Of a stretch of 64,000 nucleotides of DNA, positions 36,762-44,788 are shown piece after piece. The notes below the pieces were generated by a model. It was not told the origin of the DNA. It made no database searches and saw only the letters and a program-made list of their open reading frames with translations. The DNA is from Pseudomonas sp. SCB32 (GTDB lineage: Bacteria > Pseudomonadota > Gammaproteobacteria > Pseudomonadales > Pseudomonadaceae): positions 3,844,001 to 3,908,000 of the forward strand of contig NZ_CP045118.1 in the NCBI RefSeq assembly GCF_009189165.1. The letters are read 5' to 3'. Position 1 is the stretch's first letter, and the number at the start of each line of letters is the position of its first letter. The position numbers were made by a program, and so were the translations under genes.

Positions 36762-37961
36762 TCACCCCACGATCCGCTGTTGCTTGAGGCTGGCGATCTG
36801 CGCCGCGTCGTAGCCGAGCAGGCGTTGCAGCACCTCGTCGGTGTGCTGGCCGAGCAGTGGCGGCGCGCTGTATTGGTCGTCGCCATCCACCGACAGTTTG
36901 ATCGGATTGCCTGGCGCTTCGATGCTGCCGCCTTCGGGGTGCGGGATGTCCACGACCATGCGGCGGTGGCGCACCTGGGGGTCGGCCAACGCTTCGCTGA
37001 AGCGGTTGACTGGTGCGCAGGGAACACGCACGGCGCTAAGACGTTCTACCCAGTATTCGGTGCTCTGGGTGGCCAGGATGTCGTTGAGGATCGAGTCGAT
37101 CAGCGACTTGTCGGCGAGGCGCGCCGGCTGAGTCTTGTACTTCTCATCCAACAGTGCCGGCACGTCGAGCAGGCCGACCAGGTTGTCCCAGAAGCTGTCG
37201 AAGATCACCGCGATGATGATGAAGCCGTCGGCCGTGCGGTAGGTGTTGTACGGCACATGGACGAAGTGGCCGTTGCCCAGCGGCTCGGGGTTCTCGCCAC
37301 TGAGGAAGTACATTGTGGCCATGTAGTTGAGCATGCTGATCTGGCAGTCGAGCATGCTGATATCGACGTGCTGGCCGTAGCCCTTGCGGTCACGGGACTG
37401 CAGTGCGGCCAGAATACCCATCACCGCGAACATGCCGCCGCTGAGGTCGCCGATGGGGATGCCGGCACGGGTCGGGTGCTCGGCGTTGTCTCCGGTGATC
37501 GACATGCCGCCACCGATGCCCTGCACCACCTGGTCGAAGGCCGGACGCTGGTAGTTGGGGCCGTCCTGGCCAAAGCCGGAGACCGAGCAGGTGATGATCT
37601 TCGGGTTGACCTGGCACAGATGCGCGTAATCGATCTTCAGCTTCTGCGGCACGCCCGCGCTGAAGTTGTCGAGCACCACGTCGGCCTGGCGCACCAGGTC
37701 GTAGAAGATCGCCAGCCCCGATTCACTCTTGAGGTCGATGCAGACGCTCTGTTTGTTGCGGTTCAGGGTGAGGAAGTAGGCGCCCATGCCCTTGAATGAA
37801 TGACGCGGGTCCTTGGCCAGCAGTGCCCGGGTGCCCTCGCCGGCCAGCGGCTCCACCTTGATCGTCTCGGCCCCGAGGTCGGCAAGGATCATTCCGGCGT
37901 ACGGGCCGGACAACATATGAGTCAGATCGAGGACTCGAATCCCCTCTAGCGGCTTGCTCAT
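36762..37961 (-). CDS. CaiB/BaiF class III CoA-transferase
   Basis: A 399-residue class III CoA-transferase. It begins LEGIRVLDLTHMLSGPYAGM, has the catalytic Asp172 in PIGDLSGGMFAV and the NFSAGV and FGQDGP blocks. It moves CoA from a donor such as succinyl-CoA to a carboxylic acid. AGAGAG precedes the ATG at 37961; a GTG at 37967 is two codons upstream. It is the first gene of operon 1, about 45 bases after a sigma-54 promoter. Confidence 0.92.
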   Translation of the reverse strand: MSKPLEGIRVLDLTHMLSGPYAGMILADLGAETIKVEPLAGEGTRALLAKDPRHSFKGMGAYFLTLNRNKQSVCIDLKSESGLAIFYDLVRQADVVLDNFSAGVPQKLKIDYAHLCQVNPKIITCSVSGFGQDGPNYQRPAFDQVVQGIGGGMSITGDNAEHPTRAGIPIGDLSGGMFAVMGILAALQSRDRKGYGQHVDISMLDCQISMLNYMATMYFLSGENPEPLGNGHFVHVPYNTYRTADGFIIIAVIFDSFWDNLVGLLDVPALLDEKYKTQPARLADKSLIDSILNDILATQSTEYWVERLSAVRVPCAPVNRFSEALADPQVRHRRMVVDIPHPEGGSIEAPGNPIKLSVDGDDQYSAPPLLGQHTDEVLQRLLGYDAAQIASLKQQRIVG

Positions 37962-38006
37962 CGTCACTCTCTTTTACTTGTTTGAAATACCCGTAAAAGG
38001 GACAGA

Positions 38007-38022
38007 GCAAGCATCTTGCCAA
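38007..38022 (-). promoter_or_regulatory. Sigma-54 (-24/-12) promoter of operon 1
   Basis: On the minus strand it reads TTGGCAAGATGCTTGC. The GG and GC are 12 bases apart, as RpoN requires. Transcription would start near 37995, about 34 bases before the CaiB start. Confidence 0.75.
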
Positions 38023-38027
38023 CTTTT

Positions 38028-38069
38028 GATTTATTTTTAAGATATTGTTTTAAAAGGATTTATTTTTAA
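38028..38069. repeat. AT-rich direct repeat next to the sigma-54 promoter
   Basis: GATTTATTTTTAA occurs at 38028-38040 and again at 38057-38069, 29 bases apart. Its place between promoter and activator sites fits an IHF or bending region. Confidence 0.5.
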
Positions 38070-38107
38070 AATTTGAAGATAACCGAAGAGCTTTCAGATA
38101 AAAGAAA

Positions 38108-38138
38108 TTCAATGTGAAATTACGATTTCAGCTTGAAA
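38108..38138. promoter_or_regulatory. Candidate upstream activator sites for operon 1
   Basis: TTCAATGTGAAA (38108-38119) and TTCAGCTTGAAA (38127-38138) share TTCA-NNN-TGAAA, 19 bases apart. They lie about 85-115 bases upstream of the -24 element. A similar pair precedes operon 2. Confidence 0.5.
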
Positions 38139-38156
38139 AAGAGTTTGTTGCAGGCA

Positions 38157-38186
38157 TAAAAAAACCGGTCCCTGTCAGGGGACCGG
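38157..38186 (-). terminator. Intrinsic terminator of operon 2
   Basis: CCGGTCCC and GGGGACCGG pair around TGTCA. On the minus strand a run of T follows. It lies about 25 bases beyond the stop of the first Old Yellow Enzyme gene. Confidence 0.85.
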
Positions 38187-38209
38187 CAAGGAGCAAAACC
38201 GATGAAGAA

Positions 38210-40288
38210 TCAGCCCAGGCGATCGAACTCGATGGGGCCGTCGAACTGCTCCAGCGCACCCGGTTCGATGTAGCGTTGCCAGTTGTCGAAGATCTCCCGA
38301 CCGGCGAGGAAGCCCTCGAAAATCGCATGGTCGGTCTTGCGCGGCGACACGCAGTCGCCCACCCGCTGGACGTTGGGCAGCCGCTGTTTGAGCTGGTGGT
38401 ACAACCCCTCTTCCGGCAGATGGCGGACGGTCAGCACCAGGCTGTCGAAGCCGTCCAGGGTCGACTCTTCGCCGCTGTAGAGGTTGAAGATGTCCACCGC
38501 ATCGCCGCGTACCCGGCTGACCCAGGCGTTCAGCGTACTGGTCAGCCCGCGGCCGAATAGGTTGCTGTACACCACAGGCTGGTCGAGGGTCTGCGCCAGC
38601 TTGTGGAACAGCGCGTTCCAGCGGGTCAGCACATGCACCTGATGGCCGCGCTCGACAAGGAACTCGGCGATGCCGGCGGAGTAGCGGTTGCCCTCCTCGT
38701 CCAGCAGCAACACGCGCTGGCCCAGTCGCTCAGGCTTGGCCAGCACATCGAGCGCGGTGAACACGTTCGGCGCGTCGATGCCGGGCACCTCGGCGACCAG
38801 CGGGTTGATGTCCGAGTAACCGCTGCGGTCCGGGCGCGAGCCGGTGGCGACTATCACGCCGTCCGGCTGCAGCGCGGCGATGGTCTCGACGCTGGCCTCG
38901 CAGTTCAGCCGCACCTGCACGCCGGCCTTGGCCATCTGCACCTTGAGGTCCTCGGTTATCCAGGCGAAGGAGTCGCGGCGTGGCAGCTGGACGATCTGGT
39001 TGACCTGGCCACCCAGCTCCGCAGCTTTCTCCAGCAGGGTCACGCGATGGCCACGCTTGGCCAGCCCCTCTGCGGCTTTCATCCCGGCCGGGCCGCCGCC
39101 GACCACCACCCAGTGCTTGCTCTGTGGCGCCAGCTGCAGAGTCTGCGGGCCGAACACCGCCTCGCGGCCGGTCGCCGGGTTGATCTGGCAGGTCATCGAG
39201 GTGCCGTGGAACAACCGCGCGACGCAACCCTGGTTACAACGCAGGCAGTGGTAGATCTCGTCCTCGCGACCTTCGGCGGTCTTGCGGGCGAACTCCGGGT
39301 CGGCGATTTGCGCGCGGGTCAGCGCCACCATGTCGGCACCGCCGGCGGCGAGGATCGCCTCAGCCTCGCCGGCGCTGCCGATCCCGGAGACGCAGAACAC
39401 CGGCAGCTTGATCGCGCGCTTTAGCCGCGCCACCGGGTCGGCCAGCCAGCCGTTGGGCACATCGTAGGGCGGCATGATGTAGGTGGCCGACTGGTAGACG
39501 CCGGCGGTGGCCATCACGTAGTCGATCATGCCGGCCGCCTCGACGGTGCGCGCCACCTCGATCCAGTCCTCGATGCCCATGCCGCCGGGGACCATCTCGT
39601 CCATGCTCAGGCGGATGCCGACCACGAAATCCGGGCCGACCCGCTCGCGCACCGCGCGGATGACTTCCAACGGGAAGCGCATGCGGTTCTCGAAGCTGCC
39701 GCCGTATTCGTCACTGCGCTTGTTGAACAGCGGCGAGATGAACTGGTGCAGCAGGTAGCTGTGCGCTAGGTGCACCTCGACACCGTCGAAGCCAGCGAGC
39801 CGCGAATACTCCGCCGAGCGCGCCCAGCCCTCGACCACCTCGTCCATGTCTGAACGTTCCATGGCCTTGGCCATTTCGCCGAACACCGGTGACTTGATGT
39901 TCGAGGACGACCAGAGCACGCGGTAATCGTCCATCGCGTGGGTCTCGCCCATCACCCCGAAGTGGTTGAGCTGGGCGAAGATGTGCGCGCCGAAGCCGTG
40001 CACGGCCTGGGTCAGCGCGCTGTCGCGCTCGACCATCTCCGCGCGGTAGCCGTAGGGATAGCCGCGGCAGAAGGTGTTGGAAGTCGGATGCACCAGGCGG
40101 TTGCCGGTGATCATCAGGCCGATGCCGCCGCGCGCGCGCGCCGCGTGGTAGTGGATGTCGCGGTCGGTGGTGAGGCCGTCGCGGCTGTTGAAGGCCATCG
40201 CGTGCGCCGACTGCATGATGCGGTTGCGCAGGCGCAGGTTGCGCAACTGCAAGGGTTCGAACAGGTGTGGGTAGCGTTCGACGGTCAT
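38210..40288 (-). CDS. Old Yellow Enzyme/2,4-dienoyl-CoA reductase-type flavoprotein (copy 1)
   Basis: A 692-residue three-domain reductase. Residues 1-340 are the FMN TIM barrel with HSYLLHQFISPLFNKRSDEYGGS in outline. The [4Fe-4S] Cys are 348, 351, 355 and 367 (CLRCNQGC ... C). A FAD/NAD domain begins at VVVGGGPAGMKAAEGLA near residue 390. This layout is that of FadH, trimethylamine dehydrogenase and related ene-reductases. It would reduce an activated C=C of the island's substrate. Its ATG overlaps the stop of copy 2 (ATGA). Confidence 0.9.
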   Translation of the reverse strand: MTVERYPHLFEPLQLRNLRLRNRIMQSAHAMAFNSRDGLTTDRDIHYHAARARGGIGLMITGNRLVHPTSNTFCRGYPYGYRAEMVERDSALTQAVHGFGAHIFAQLNHFGVMGETHAMDDYRVLWSSSNIKSPVFGEMAKAMERSDMDEVVEGWARSAEYSRLAGFDGVEVHLAHSYLLHQFISPLFNKRSDEYGGSFENRMRFPLEVIRAVRERVGPDFVVGIRLSMDEMVPGGMGIEDWIEVARTVEAAGMIDYVMATAGVYQSATYIMPPYDVPNGWLADPVARLKRAIKLPVFCVSGIGSAGEAEAILAAGGADMVALTRAQIADPEFARKTAEGREDEIYHCLRCNQGCVARLFHGTSMTCQINPATGREAVFGPQTLQLAPQSKHWVVVGGGPAGMKAAEGLAKRGHRVTLLEKAAELGGQVNQIVQLPRRDSFAWITEDLKVQMAKAGVQVRLNCEASVETIAALQPDGVIVATGSRPDRSGYSDINPLVAEVPGIDAPNVFTALDVLAKPERLGQRVLLLDEEGNRYSAGIAEFLVERGHQVHVLTRWNALFHKLAQTLDQPVVYSNLFGRGLTSTLNAWVSRVRGDAVDIFNLYSGEESTLDGFDSLVLTVRHLPEEGLYHQLKQRLPNVQRVGDCVSPRKTDHAIFEGFLAGREIFDNWQRYIEPGALEQFDGPIEFDRLG

Positions 40289-42414
40289 GCCTCACCTCCT
40301 TCGAGTTGGCGGCTCATTGCACTCCACCAGTCCGAGCCAAAGCCTTCGAGTTCACCCTGTTCGATGAAGCGCGCTGGATCGTCCAGCTGTTCGCGGCCGG
40401 CCAGGAAGCCTTCGTAGATGATGTCCTGCAACGGCCGGGGCAGACGCGCGTCGCCGATGCAGTGGAGACTCTCCACGCGGCCCTGAAGTGCACGATACAA
40501 CTCGTCGAACGGGGTGTGGCCGGCGGCGACGATGAAGGTGTCGGCTTCGAGCTGCGCGCTGTCCTGGTCGGTGAACAGGTTGAACAGTTGCGTGCGGTTG
40601 CCCTCGATACGGCGCACCCAACTGTTCAGCGTGTACTCCAGGCCCTTGGCGAATACGTGGCGGTAGTTCACCGGCAGGTCAAGGGTCAGCGCCAGGTTCG
40701 GCGACAGCGCGGTGAAGCGGCTGACCAGATGCACCTGGTGGCCGCGATCGAGGAGGAACTCGGCAGTGCCCAGGGCATACTTGCCGCCATCTTCGTCGAA
40801 CAGCACCACACGCTTGCCGACCCGCCCCGGTGCCTGCAACACCTCGATCACGCTGAGCACGTTGTCCTGTTCGGTGCCGGGCACGCGGTCCACGGCCGGA
40901 CGGGTGGAAGTGAAGGCGGTCTTCAGCGGGCGGGAACCCGTGGCGAGGATCACCCCATCAGCGCCCCAGGCCAGCACACTGTCGGCGTCCAGCGCGCGGT
41001 TCAGGTGGATTTCCACGCCGGACTTGCGCAGCTGCGTCTCCAGGTCGCGAGGGATGAAGCTGAACTTGTGCCGGCGCGGCAGTTGCGCGGCGAAGTTCAG
41101 CTGCCCGCCGAGGCGTTCACCGCGCTCCACCAGGCTGACCCGGTGGCCGCGCTGGCGCAGGGTCAGTGCAGCCTTCATGCCGGCCGGGCCGCCGCCGACC
41201 ACCAGCCAGTGGCGCGGCTGTACAGCAGCCTGCAGGGTGTGCACGCCGAGGCGCTGCTCGCGCCCGGCGGCGGGGTTGACCACGCAGGAGATGGCGTTGC
41301 CGACCATCAGCCGGGCAATGCACGCCTGGTTGCAGCGAATGCAGTGATTGATTTCGTCGGCGCGTCCCTCGCGCAGCTTGTTGGCAAACTGCGGGTCGGC
41401 GATCTGGCTGCGGGTCATCGCCACCATGTCGGCGGCGCCGCTGGCGATCAGCGACTCGGCTTTCTCCGGATCGACGATATGGCCGACGATGAATACCGGG
41501 ATGTCGCTGATTTCGCGCAGCGCCGTGCGCAGGCGGGCGCCGTCATCCACCAGCCAGTTCTCCGGGTAGTCGCCGGGTGGAATCTGGTCGGCGTGCGCGG
41601 CATAAGTGCCAGCAGTGGCACTGACGTAGTCCAGCTTGCCAGTGGCCACCAGCAGCTTGGTCATCTCGATTGCGGTGTCGGGGTGCATGCCGTCGACGGT
41701 GCATTCGTCCAGCGAGATGCGCACGCCGACCACGAAGTCCGGACCGACCGCCTCGCGCACCCGCTCCAGGGTCTCGATGGGGAAGCGCACGATGTTTTCC
41801 AGGCTGCCGCCGTACTCGTCGGTGCGCTTGTTGTAGACGAAGGAGAGGAACTGCTGGTGCAGATAGCCGTGCGAATAGTGCAATTCGACGCCGTCGAAAC
41901 CCGCGGCCTTGGAGTACAGCGCGGTCTGCGCGAAGTGCTCGGAGACCTCGTCCATTTCCGCCTTGGTCATCTCCCGCGCCCACTCGTTGTAGGCCGGCGA
42001 CTTCATGGTCGAGGGGCCCATCAGCACGCGGTAGTCGTCCAGCGCGCCGCTGCGCCCCTGGGGGCCGAAGTGGATCAGCTGGGCGATGATCCGTCCGCCG
42101 AAGGCATGCACCGCGCGGACCATTTCGGCATCGCGCTCGATAATTTCCTCGCGGTTGCCGCGCGCCAGGGTGCGGCCGGGGCCGGTCGACTGCGGGTGGG
42201 TGTGGCGCGCGCCGGTGACGATCAGGCCGATGCCACCCTTGGCCCGCTCGGCCTGGTAGTAGACGTCGCGGTCGTTGGTCAGGCCGTTGCCGGCGTGGAA
42301 GCCCTTGGCATGGGCGGTCTGCATGAGGCGGTTGCGCACAGTGATGTTGCCGATGCGCAGGGGACTGAAAAGATGTGGGAAGAGGTCATCCTCCGGCCGT
42401 GCGGGCTGGATCAT
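40285..42414 (-). CDS. Old Yellow Enzyme/2,4-dienoyl-CoA reductase-type flavoprotein (copy 2)
   Basis: A 709-residue paralogue of copy 1 with the same three domains: FMN barrel (HGYLHQQFLSFVYNKRTDEYGGS in outline), iron-sulfur Cys in CIRCNQACIARLMVGNAISC and the GGGPAGMKAALTL FAD motif. The two share most motifs but are clearly diverged, so they may reduce two different double bonds or act as a heteromer. The gene follows the NTF2-fold gene by 67 bases, with a hairpin in between. Confidence 0.9.
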   Translation of the reverse strand: MIQPARPEDDLFPHLFSPLRIGNITVRNRLMQTAHAKGFHAGNGLTNDRDVYYQAERAKGGIGLIVTGARHTHPQSTGPGRTLARGNREEIIERDAEMVRAVHAFGGRIIAQLIHFGPQGRSGALDDYRVLMGPSTMKSPAYNEWAREMTKAEMDEVSEHFAQTALYSKAAGFDGVELHYSHGYLHQQFLSFVYNKRTDEYGGSLENIVRFPIETLERVREAVGPDFVVGVRISLDECTVDGMHPDTAIEMTKLLVATGKLDYVSATAGTYAAHADQIPPGDYPENWLVDDGARLRTALREISDIPVFIVGHIVDPEKAESLIASGAADMVAMTRSQIADPQFANKLREGRADEINHCIRCNQACIARLMVGNAISCVVNPAAGREQRLGVHTLQAAVQPRHWLVVGGGPAGMKAALTLRQRGHRVSLVERGERLGGQLNFAAQLPRRHKFSFIPRDLETQLRKSGVEIHLNRALDADSVLAWGADGVILATGSRPLKTAFTSTRPAVDRVPGTEQDNVLSVIEVLQAPGRVGKRVVLFDEDGGKYALGTAEFLLDRGHQVHLVSRFTALSPNLALTLDLPVNYRHVFAKGLEYTLNSWVRRIEGNRTQLFNLFTDQDSAQLEADTFIVAAGHTPFDELYRALQGRVESLHCIGDARLPRPLQDIIYEGFLAGREQLDDPARFIEQGELEGFGSDWWSAMSRQLEGGEA

Positions 42415-42446
42415 CAGGTCATCTCCATCGAGGATTTTTATGACTG

Positions 42447-42467
42447 CCCGGCCCTCCTGGGGCCGGG
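42447..42467. repeat. Intra-operon hairpin
   Basis: CCCGGCCC and GGGCCGGG pair around 5 bases between the NTF2-fold and Old Yellow Enzyme genes. No T tract follows, so an mRNA-processing or attenuation role is more likely than full termination. Confidence 0.45.
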
Positions 42468-42481
42468 TCAGGGACGGCGGT

Positions 42482-42871
42482 TCAGCGCAGTACGTTGTCG
42501 CCGCTCATGAATACGAAGACACGGCGGAATCTGCCGTTCTCGACGTACCAGAAGTTGCAGTTGCGCAGGTGGGTTTCCGCGCCCTGGTGATCCTTCAGGT
42601 AGACGTTGAAGCGCGAGCACACGGTCTGGCTCTCGACGTCGGCGACAACCTCGAAATCGCCGTGCCAGATTTCCGCGTAGCCGGAGAACAGGTTCTCGAA
42701 CATCCTGCGCACGCCGGTATGGCCGTTGTGGGTGAGGTTGTCAGTCTGGATGGTGAACTGCACATCCTCGTGACAGCAATCGAGCACCGGTTCCATGGCT
42801 TTTCGATCGACGTTGCCGAAGTACTTCTGGGTGGCCAGTTCGATCAGCTGTTCACGGTTGAGTCGGCTCAT
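42482..42871 (-). CDS. SnoaL/NTF2-fold protein
   Basis: A 129-residue protein of the NTF2-like fold: LIELATQKYFGNVDRKAMEPVLDCCHEDVQFTI near the N-terminus and FWYVENGRFRRVFVFMSG near the C-terminus. Members are small isomerases, dehydratases or hydrolases with a cone-shaped pocket. It lies 26 bases after the racemase-like gene and probably works on the same substrate. No catalytic residue can be assigned with confidence. Confidence 0.75.
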   Translation of the reverse strand: MSRLNREQLIELATQKYFGNVDRKAMEPVLDCCHEDVQFTIQTDNLTHNGHTGVRRMFENLFSGYAEIWHGDFEVVADVESQTVCSRFNVYLKDHQGAETHLRNCNFWYVENGRFRRVFVFMSGDNVLR

Positions 42872-42897
42872 GGTGTAGTCCTTCAGTGGGTTCGAAG

Positions 42898-43644
42898 TCA
42901 GCGGGCGAAATCGTGGAAGGCGCCGTCGTTCGGCCTGTCGCCGGTGGGATAGGCCTTGCGGCTCTGCTTGAGACCGAGGCTGAGCATCATTTCACAGAGC
43001 TTGTAGGCCACCTGGCCCGGGTTGATCACCGGAATCGGCAGGCGCTCGGTCAGATAGGCGTGCGACTGGTGCATGGTGGTCGAACCGAGCACGATGACGT
43101 CGGCGCCATCCTCCTCCATCGCCTTGCGAGCCTCGGCTTCGAGCTTGGCGAACACCACGTCTTCCTTGCCCGCCAGCAGCTCGGTGAGATCGGGACGGGT
43201 CTTGATCGAACGCAGCGAGGCAACCCGCGGCCACAGCTGGTACTCGGTCAGGGTCTTTTCATAGAGCGGGAACCACTGGTCCCACATCGTGATCACGCTG
43301 AACTTCTTGCCCAGCATGCAGGCCATGTGGAAAGCCGACATGCCCGGCGCCACCACCGGGATGTCCAGGCGCGAACGCAGCGCGGCGAGCCCGGAGTCGC
43401 TGACCGTATCGATGCACACCGCGCTGTAGCCTTCCGCCTGGGCGCGCAGACCGGCCTGCACCACCGAGAAGTCCATCAGCAGCACGTCGAGGGCACTGTC
43501 GGCGAGCGACGCACCCTTGGCGACCGGGACGAACTCTGGATGGAAACCGGGGAGAATCAGATGGGCCGGCAGTTGCGAGGCGCGGTTGGCAGCGCCGGCC
43601 TGGTCCATGGGAATTGGAATGATGACTTTTATTCGATGTGACAC
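42898..43644 (-). CDS. Asp/Glu/hydantoin-racemase-family protein with replaced cysteines
   Basis: A 248-residue protein of the Asp/Glu racemase superfamily, which includes hydantoin racemase, maleate isomerase (NicE) and arylmalonate decarboxylase. The two positions that hold catalytic Cys in many members appear to be Thr80 (in CIDTVSDSGL) and Ser188 (in VIVLGSTTM). A nearby Cys77 could partly compensate. The GTG start at 43644 has AAGGAGG 4 bases upstream. It is the first gene of operon 2, about 57 bases after the predicted start of transcription. Confidence 0.8.
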   Translation of the reverse strand: MSHRIKVIIPIPMDQAGAANRASQLPAHLILPGFHPEFVPVAKGASLADSALDVLLMDFSVVQAGLRAQAEGYSAVCIDTVSDSGLAALRSRLDIPVVAPGMSAFHMACMLGKKFSVITMWDQWFPLYEKTLTEYQLWPRVASLRSIKTRPDLTELLAGKEDVVFAKLEAEARKAMEEDGADVIVLGSTTMHQSHAYLTERLPIPVINPGQVAYKLCEMMLSLGLKQSRKAYPTGDRPNDGAFHDFAR

Positions 43645-43712
43645 GGTGCCTCCTTGTCTAGCGCCATGCCTGAAGCACATACGGCATGGCTGTTGTTGTT
43701 CCTCCTGTGATA

Positions 43713-43728
43713 GCAAGACTATTGCCAA
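43713..43728 (-). promoter_or_regulatory. Sigma-54 (-24/-12) promoter of operon 2
   Basis: On the minus strand it reads TTGGCAATAGTCTTGC, with GG and GC 12 bases apart. It agrees with the operon 1 promoter at TTGGCAA and CTTGCT. Confidence 0.78.
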
Positions 43729-43804
43729 CTCCTGCGGGGAAGGCTAAGCACTTGTCATGCAATGAGTTTTTTTTGAATGGCAGACGGCTTGCTCGCCCGC
43801 TCAA

Positions 43805-43837
43805 TTCAATCTGTAACGTTCGCTATTCAATAAGAAA
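43805..43837. promoter_or_regulatory. Candidate upstream activator sites for operon 2
   Basis: TTCAATCTGTAA (43805-43816) and TTCAATAAGAAA (43826-43837) are 21 bases apart and start about 77 bases upstream of the -24 element. They resemble the pair before operon 1. Confidence 0.45.
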
Positions 43838-44059
43838 GGCTGCCAAACCGCAGCGACATCGCAACGGTCGCACACACACACGACCTTGATTCCCTTCTCG
43901 TGGCGTGGAGCGAAGACTTTTCCGGACCCTGCACTCGTCGGCCAGCAGCTGCTGCACGGCAATGATCAGTGCCCCCATGTTAGGGAGGCCACGGTGGATC
44001 AATCCCTGGGGCAGCGCCGCCTCATCCACGAAGACCTTGATGCGCAATGCCCGCTACGC

Positions 44060-44290
44060 CTCGCCCATGAGTAGCACGCTGTGCGGCAGGTTCTGCGGGC
44101 AGTGGTCGAGCGGCTACTGCATCAGCCGGTGCGAGCGCGAATCGCTGACCAGGTGGTAGTCGTCGAGCACCAGATACAGCTGCTTGCGGATGCTGGCGGC
44201 GCCCTCCAGGGGAATGTCGTTGTCGATGGCGATGCCCAGTTGCTGCAGGGGCGCCCGCAGGTAGACGAAGAGCGAGGCCGGGCGGCCGGC
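44060..44290 (-). pseudogene. Relic of a MalT/LuxR-type ATPase regulator
   Basis: On the minus strand one frame reads IRKQLYLVLDDYHLV, SDSRSHRLMQ, then a stop, then PLDHCPQNLPHSVLLMGEA and another stop. LYLVLDDYHL is the Walker B region of large LuxR-type (MalT, AcoK) regulators. The rest of the gene is missing on both sides. The gap from 43838 to 44788 has no intact gene that I can support. Confidence 0.7.
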
Positions 44291-44530
44291 GCGCTACTAC
44301 GGCGGACGCGCGAAACAACCCGCGACCTGCCGCGCAATCACGAAGCCCTGGAGCCGATCGGCTACGCCCTCGACCGGGCCCTCGACGCAGCAGAAAGCGC
44401 AGTGGCGTTCATCACGGTCTGGCACGCGCACTCCAGGAGGGCGGCGACGCCACCCTGGCCATGGCCGACGAGTCGTTCTGCCCCCTCGGATACTCCGGCG
44501 GTCACTCCACCGCCGGTGTGGTCCGTTTTT

Positions 44531-44553
44531 GCCGCCTTCGGGCGGTTCTTTTT
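44531..44553 (+). terminator. Intrinsic terminator, plus strand
   Basis: GCCGCC-TTCG-GGCGGT is followed by TCTTTTT. No intact plus-strand gene precedes it, so it may be left over from a lost gene. Confidence 0.7.
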
Positions 44554-44633
44554 GGCGACCACCAACCTAAAGGATGAGTTGGGTTCGCCTAACCAAGACG
44601 AACCATGCTCTCGCGCCCTTACCGGTGTGCAAC

Positions 44634-44665
44634 GGCGACTGCTTCCGGCCATTAGCGGACACTGG
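44634..44665. repeat. Intergenic repeat, partial copy
   Basis: The segment CCGGCCATTAGCGGACACTGG-like end (20 of its bases from 44646) matches the right half of the element at 15583-15643. Confidence 0.45.
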
Positions 44666-44712
44666 ACGCGAAGAGACTGCTCCACCGATCCATCTTGCTG
44701 GTATCTATTCGC

Positions 44713-44738
44713 AAAAAAAAGCCCAACCAAGTTGGGCT
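44713..44738 (-). terminator. Intrinsic terminator of the qhp operon
   Basis: AGCCCAAC and GTTGGGCT pair around CAA. On the minus strand a run of eight T follows. It lies about 50 bases after the qhpG stop. Confidence 0.88.
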
Positions 44739-44788
44739 GAGGGCCAAAGGAGCCTATGCAGGGGAATGCGTCCTGGCCAATTGGGATC

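Noticed and set aside
40267..42510. 747-codon open frame on the plus strand
   Set aside because: Antisense to the second Old Yellow Enzyme with the same skewed composition.
44081..44740. 219-codon plus-strand frame in the 44 kb gap
   Set aside because: It crosses the decayed regulator and a terminator and shows no domain.
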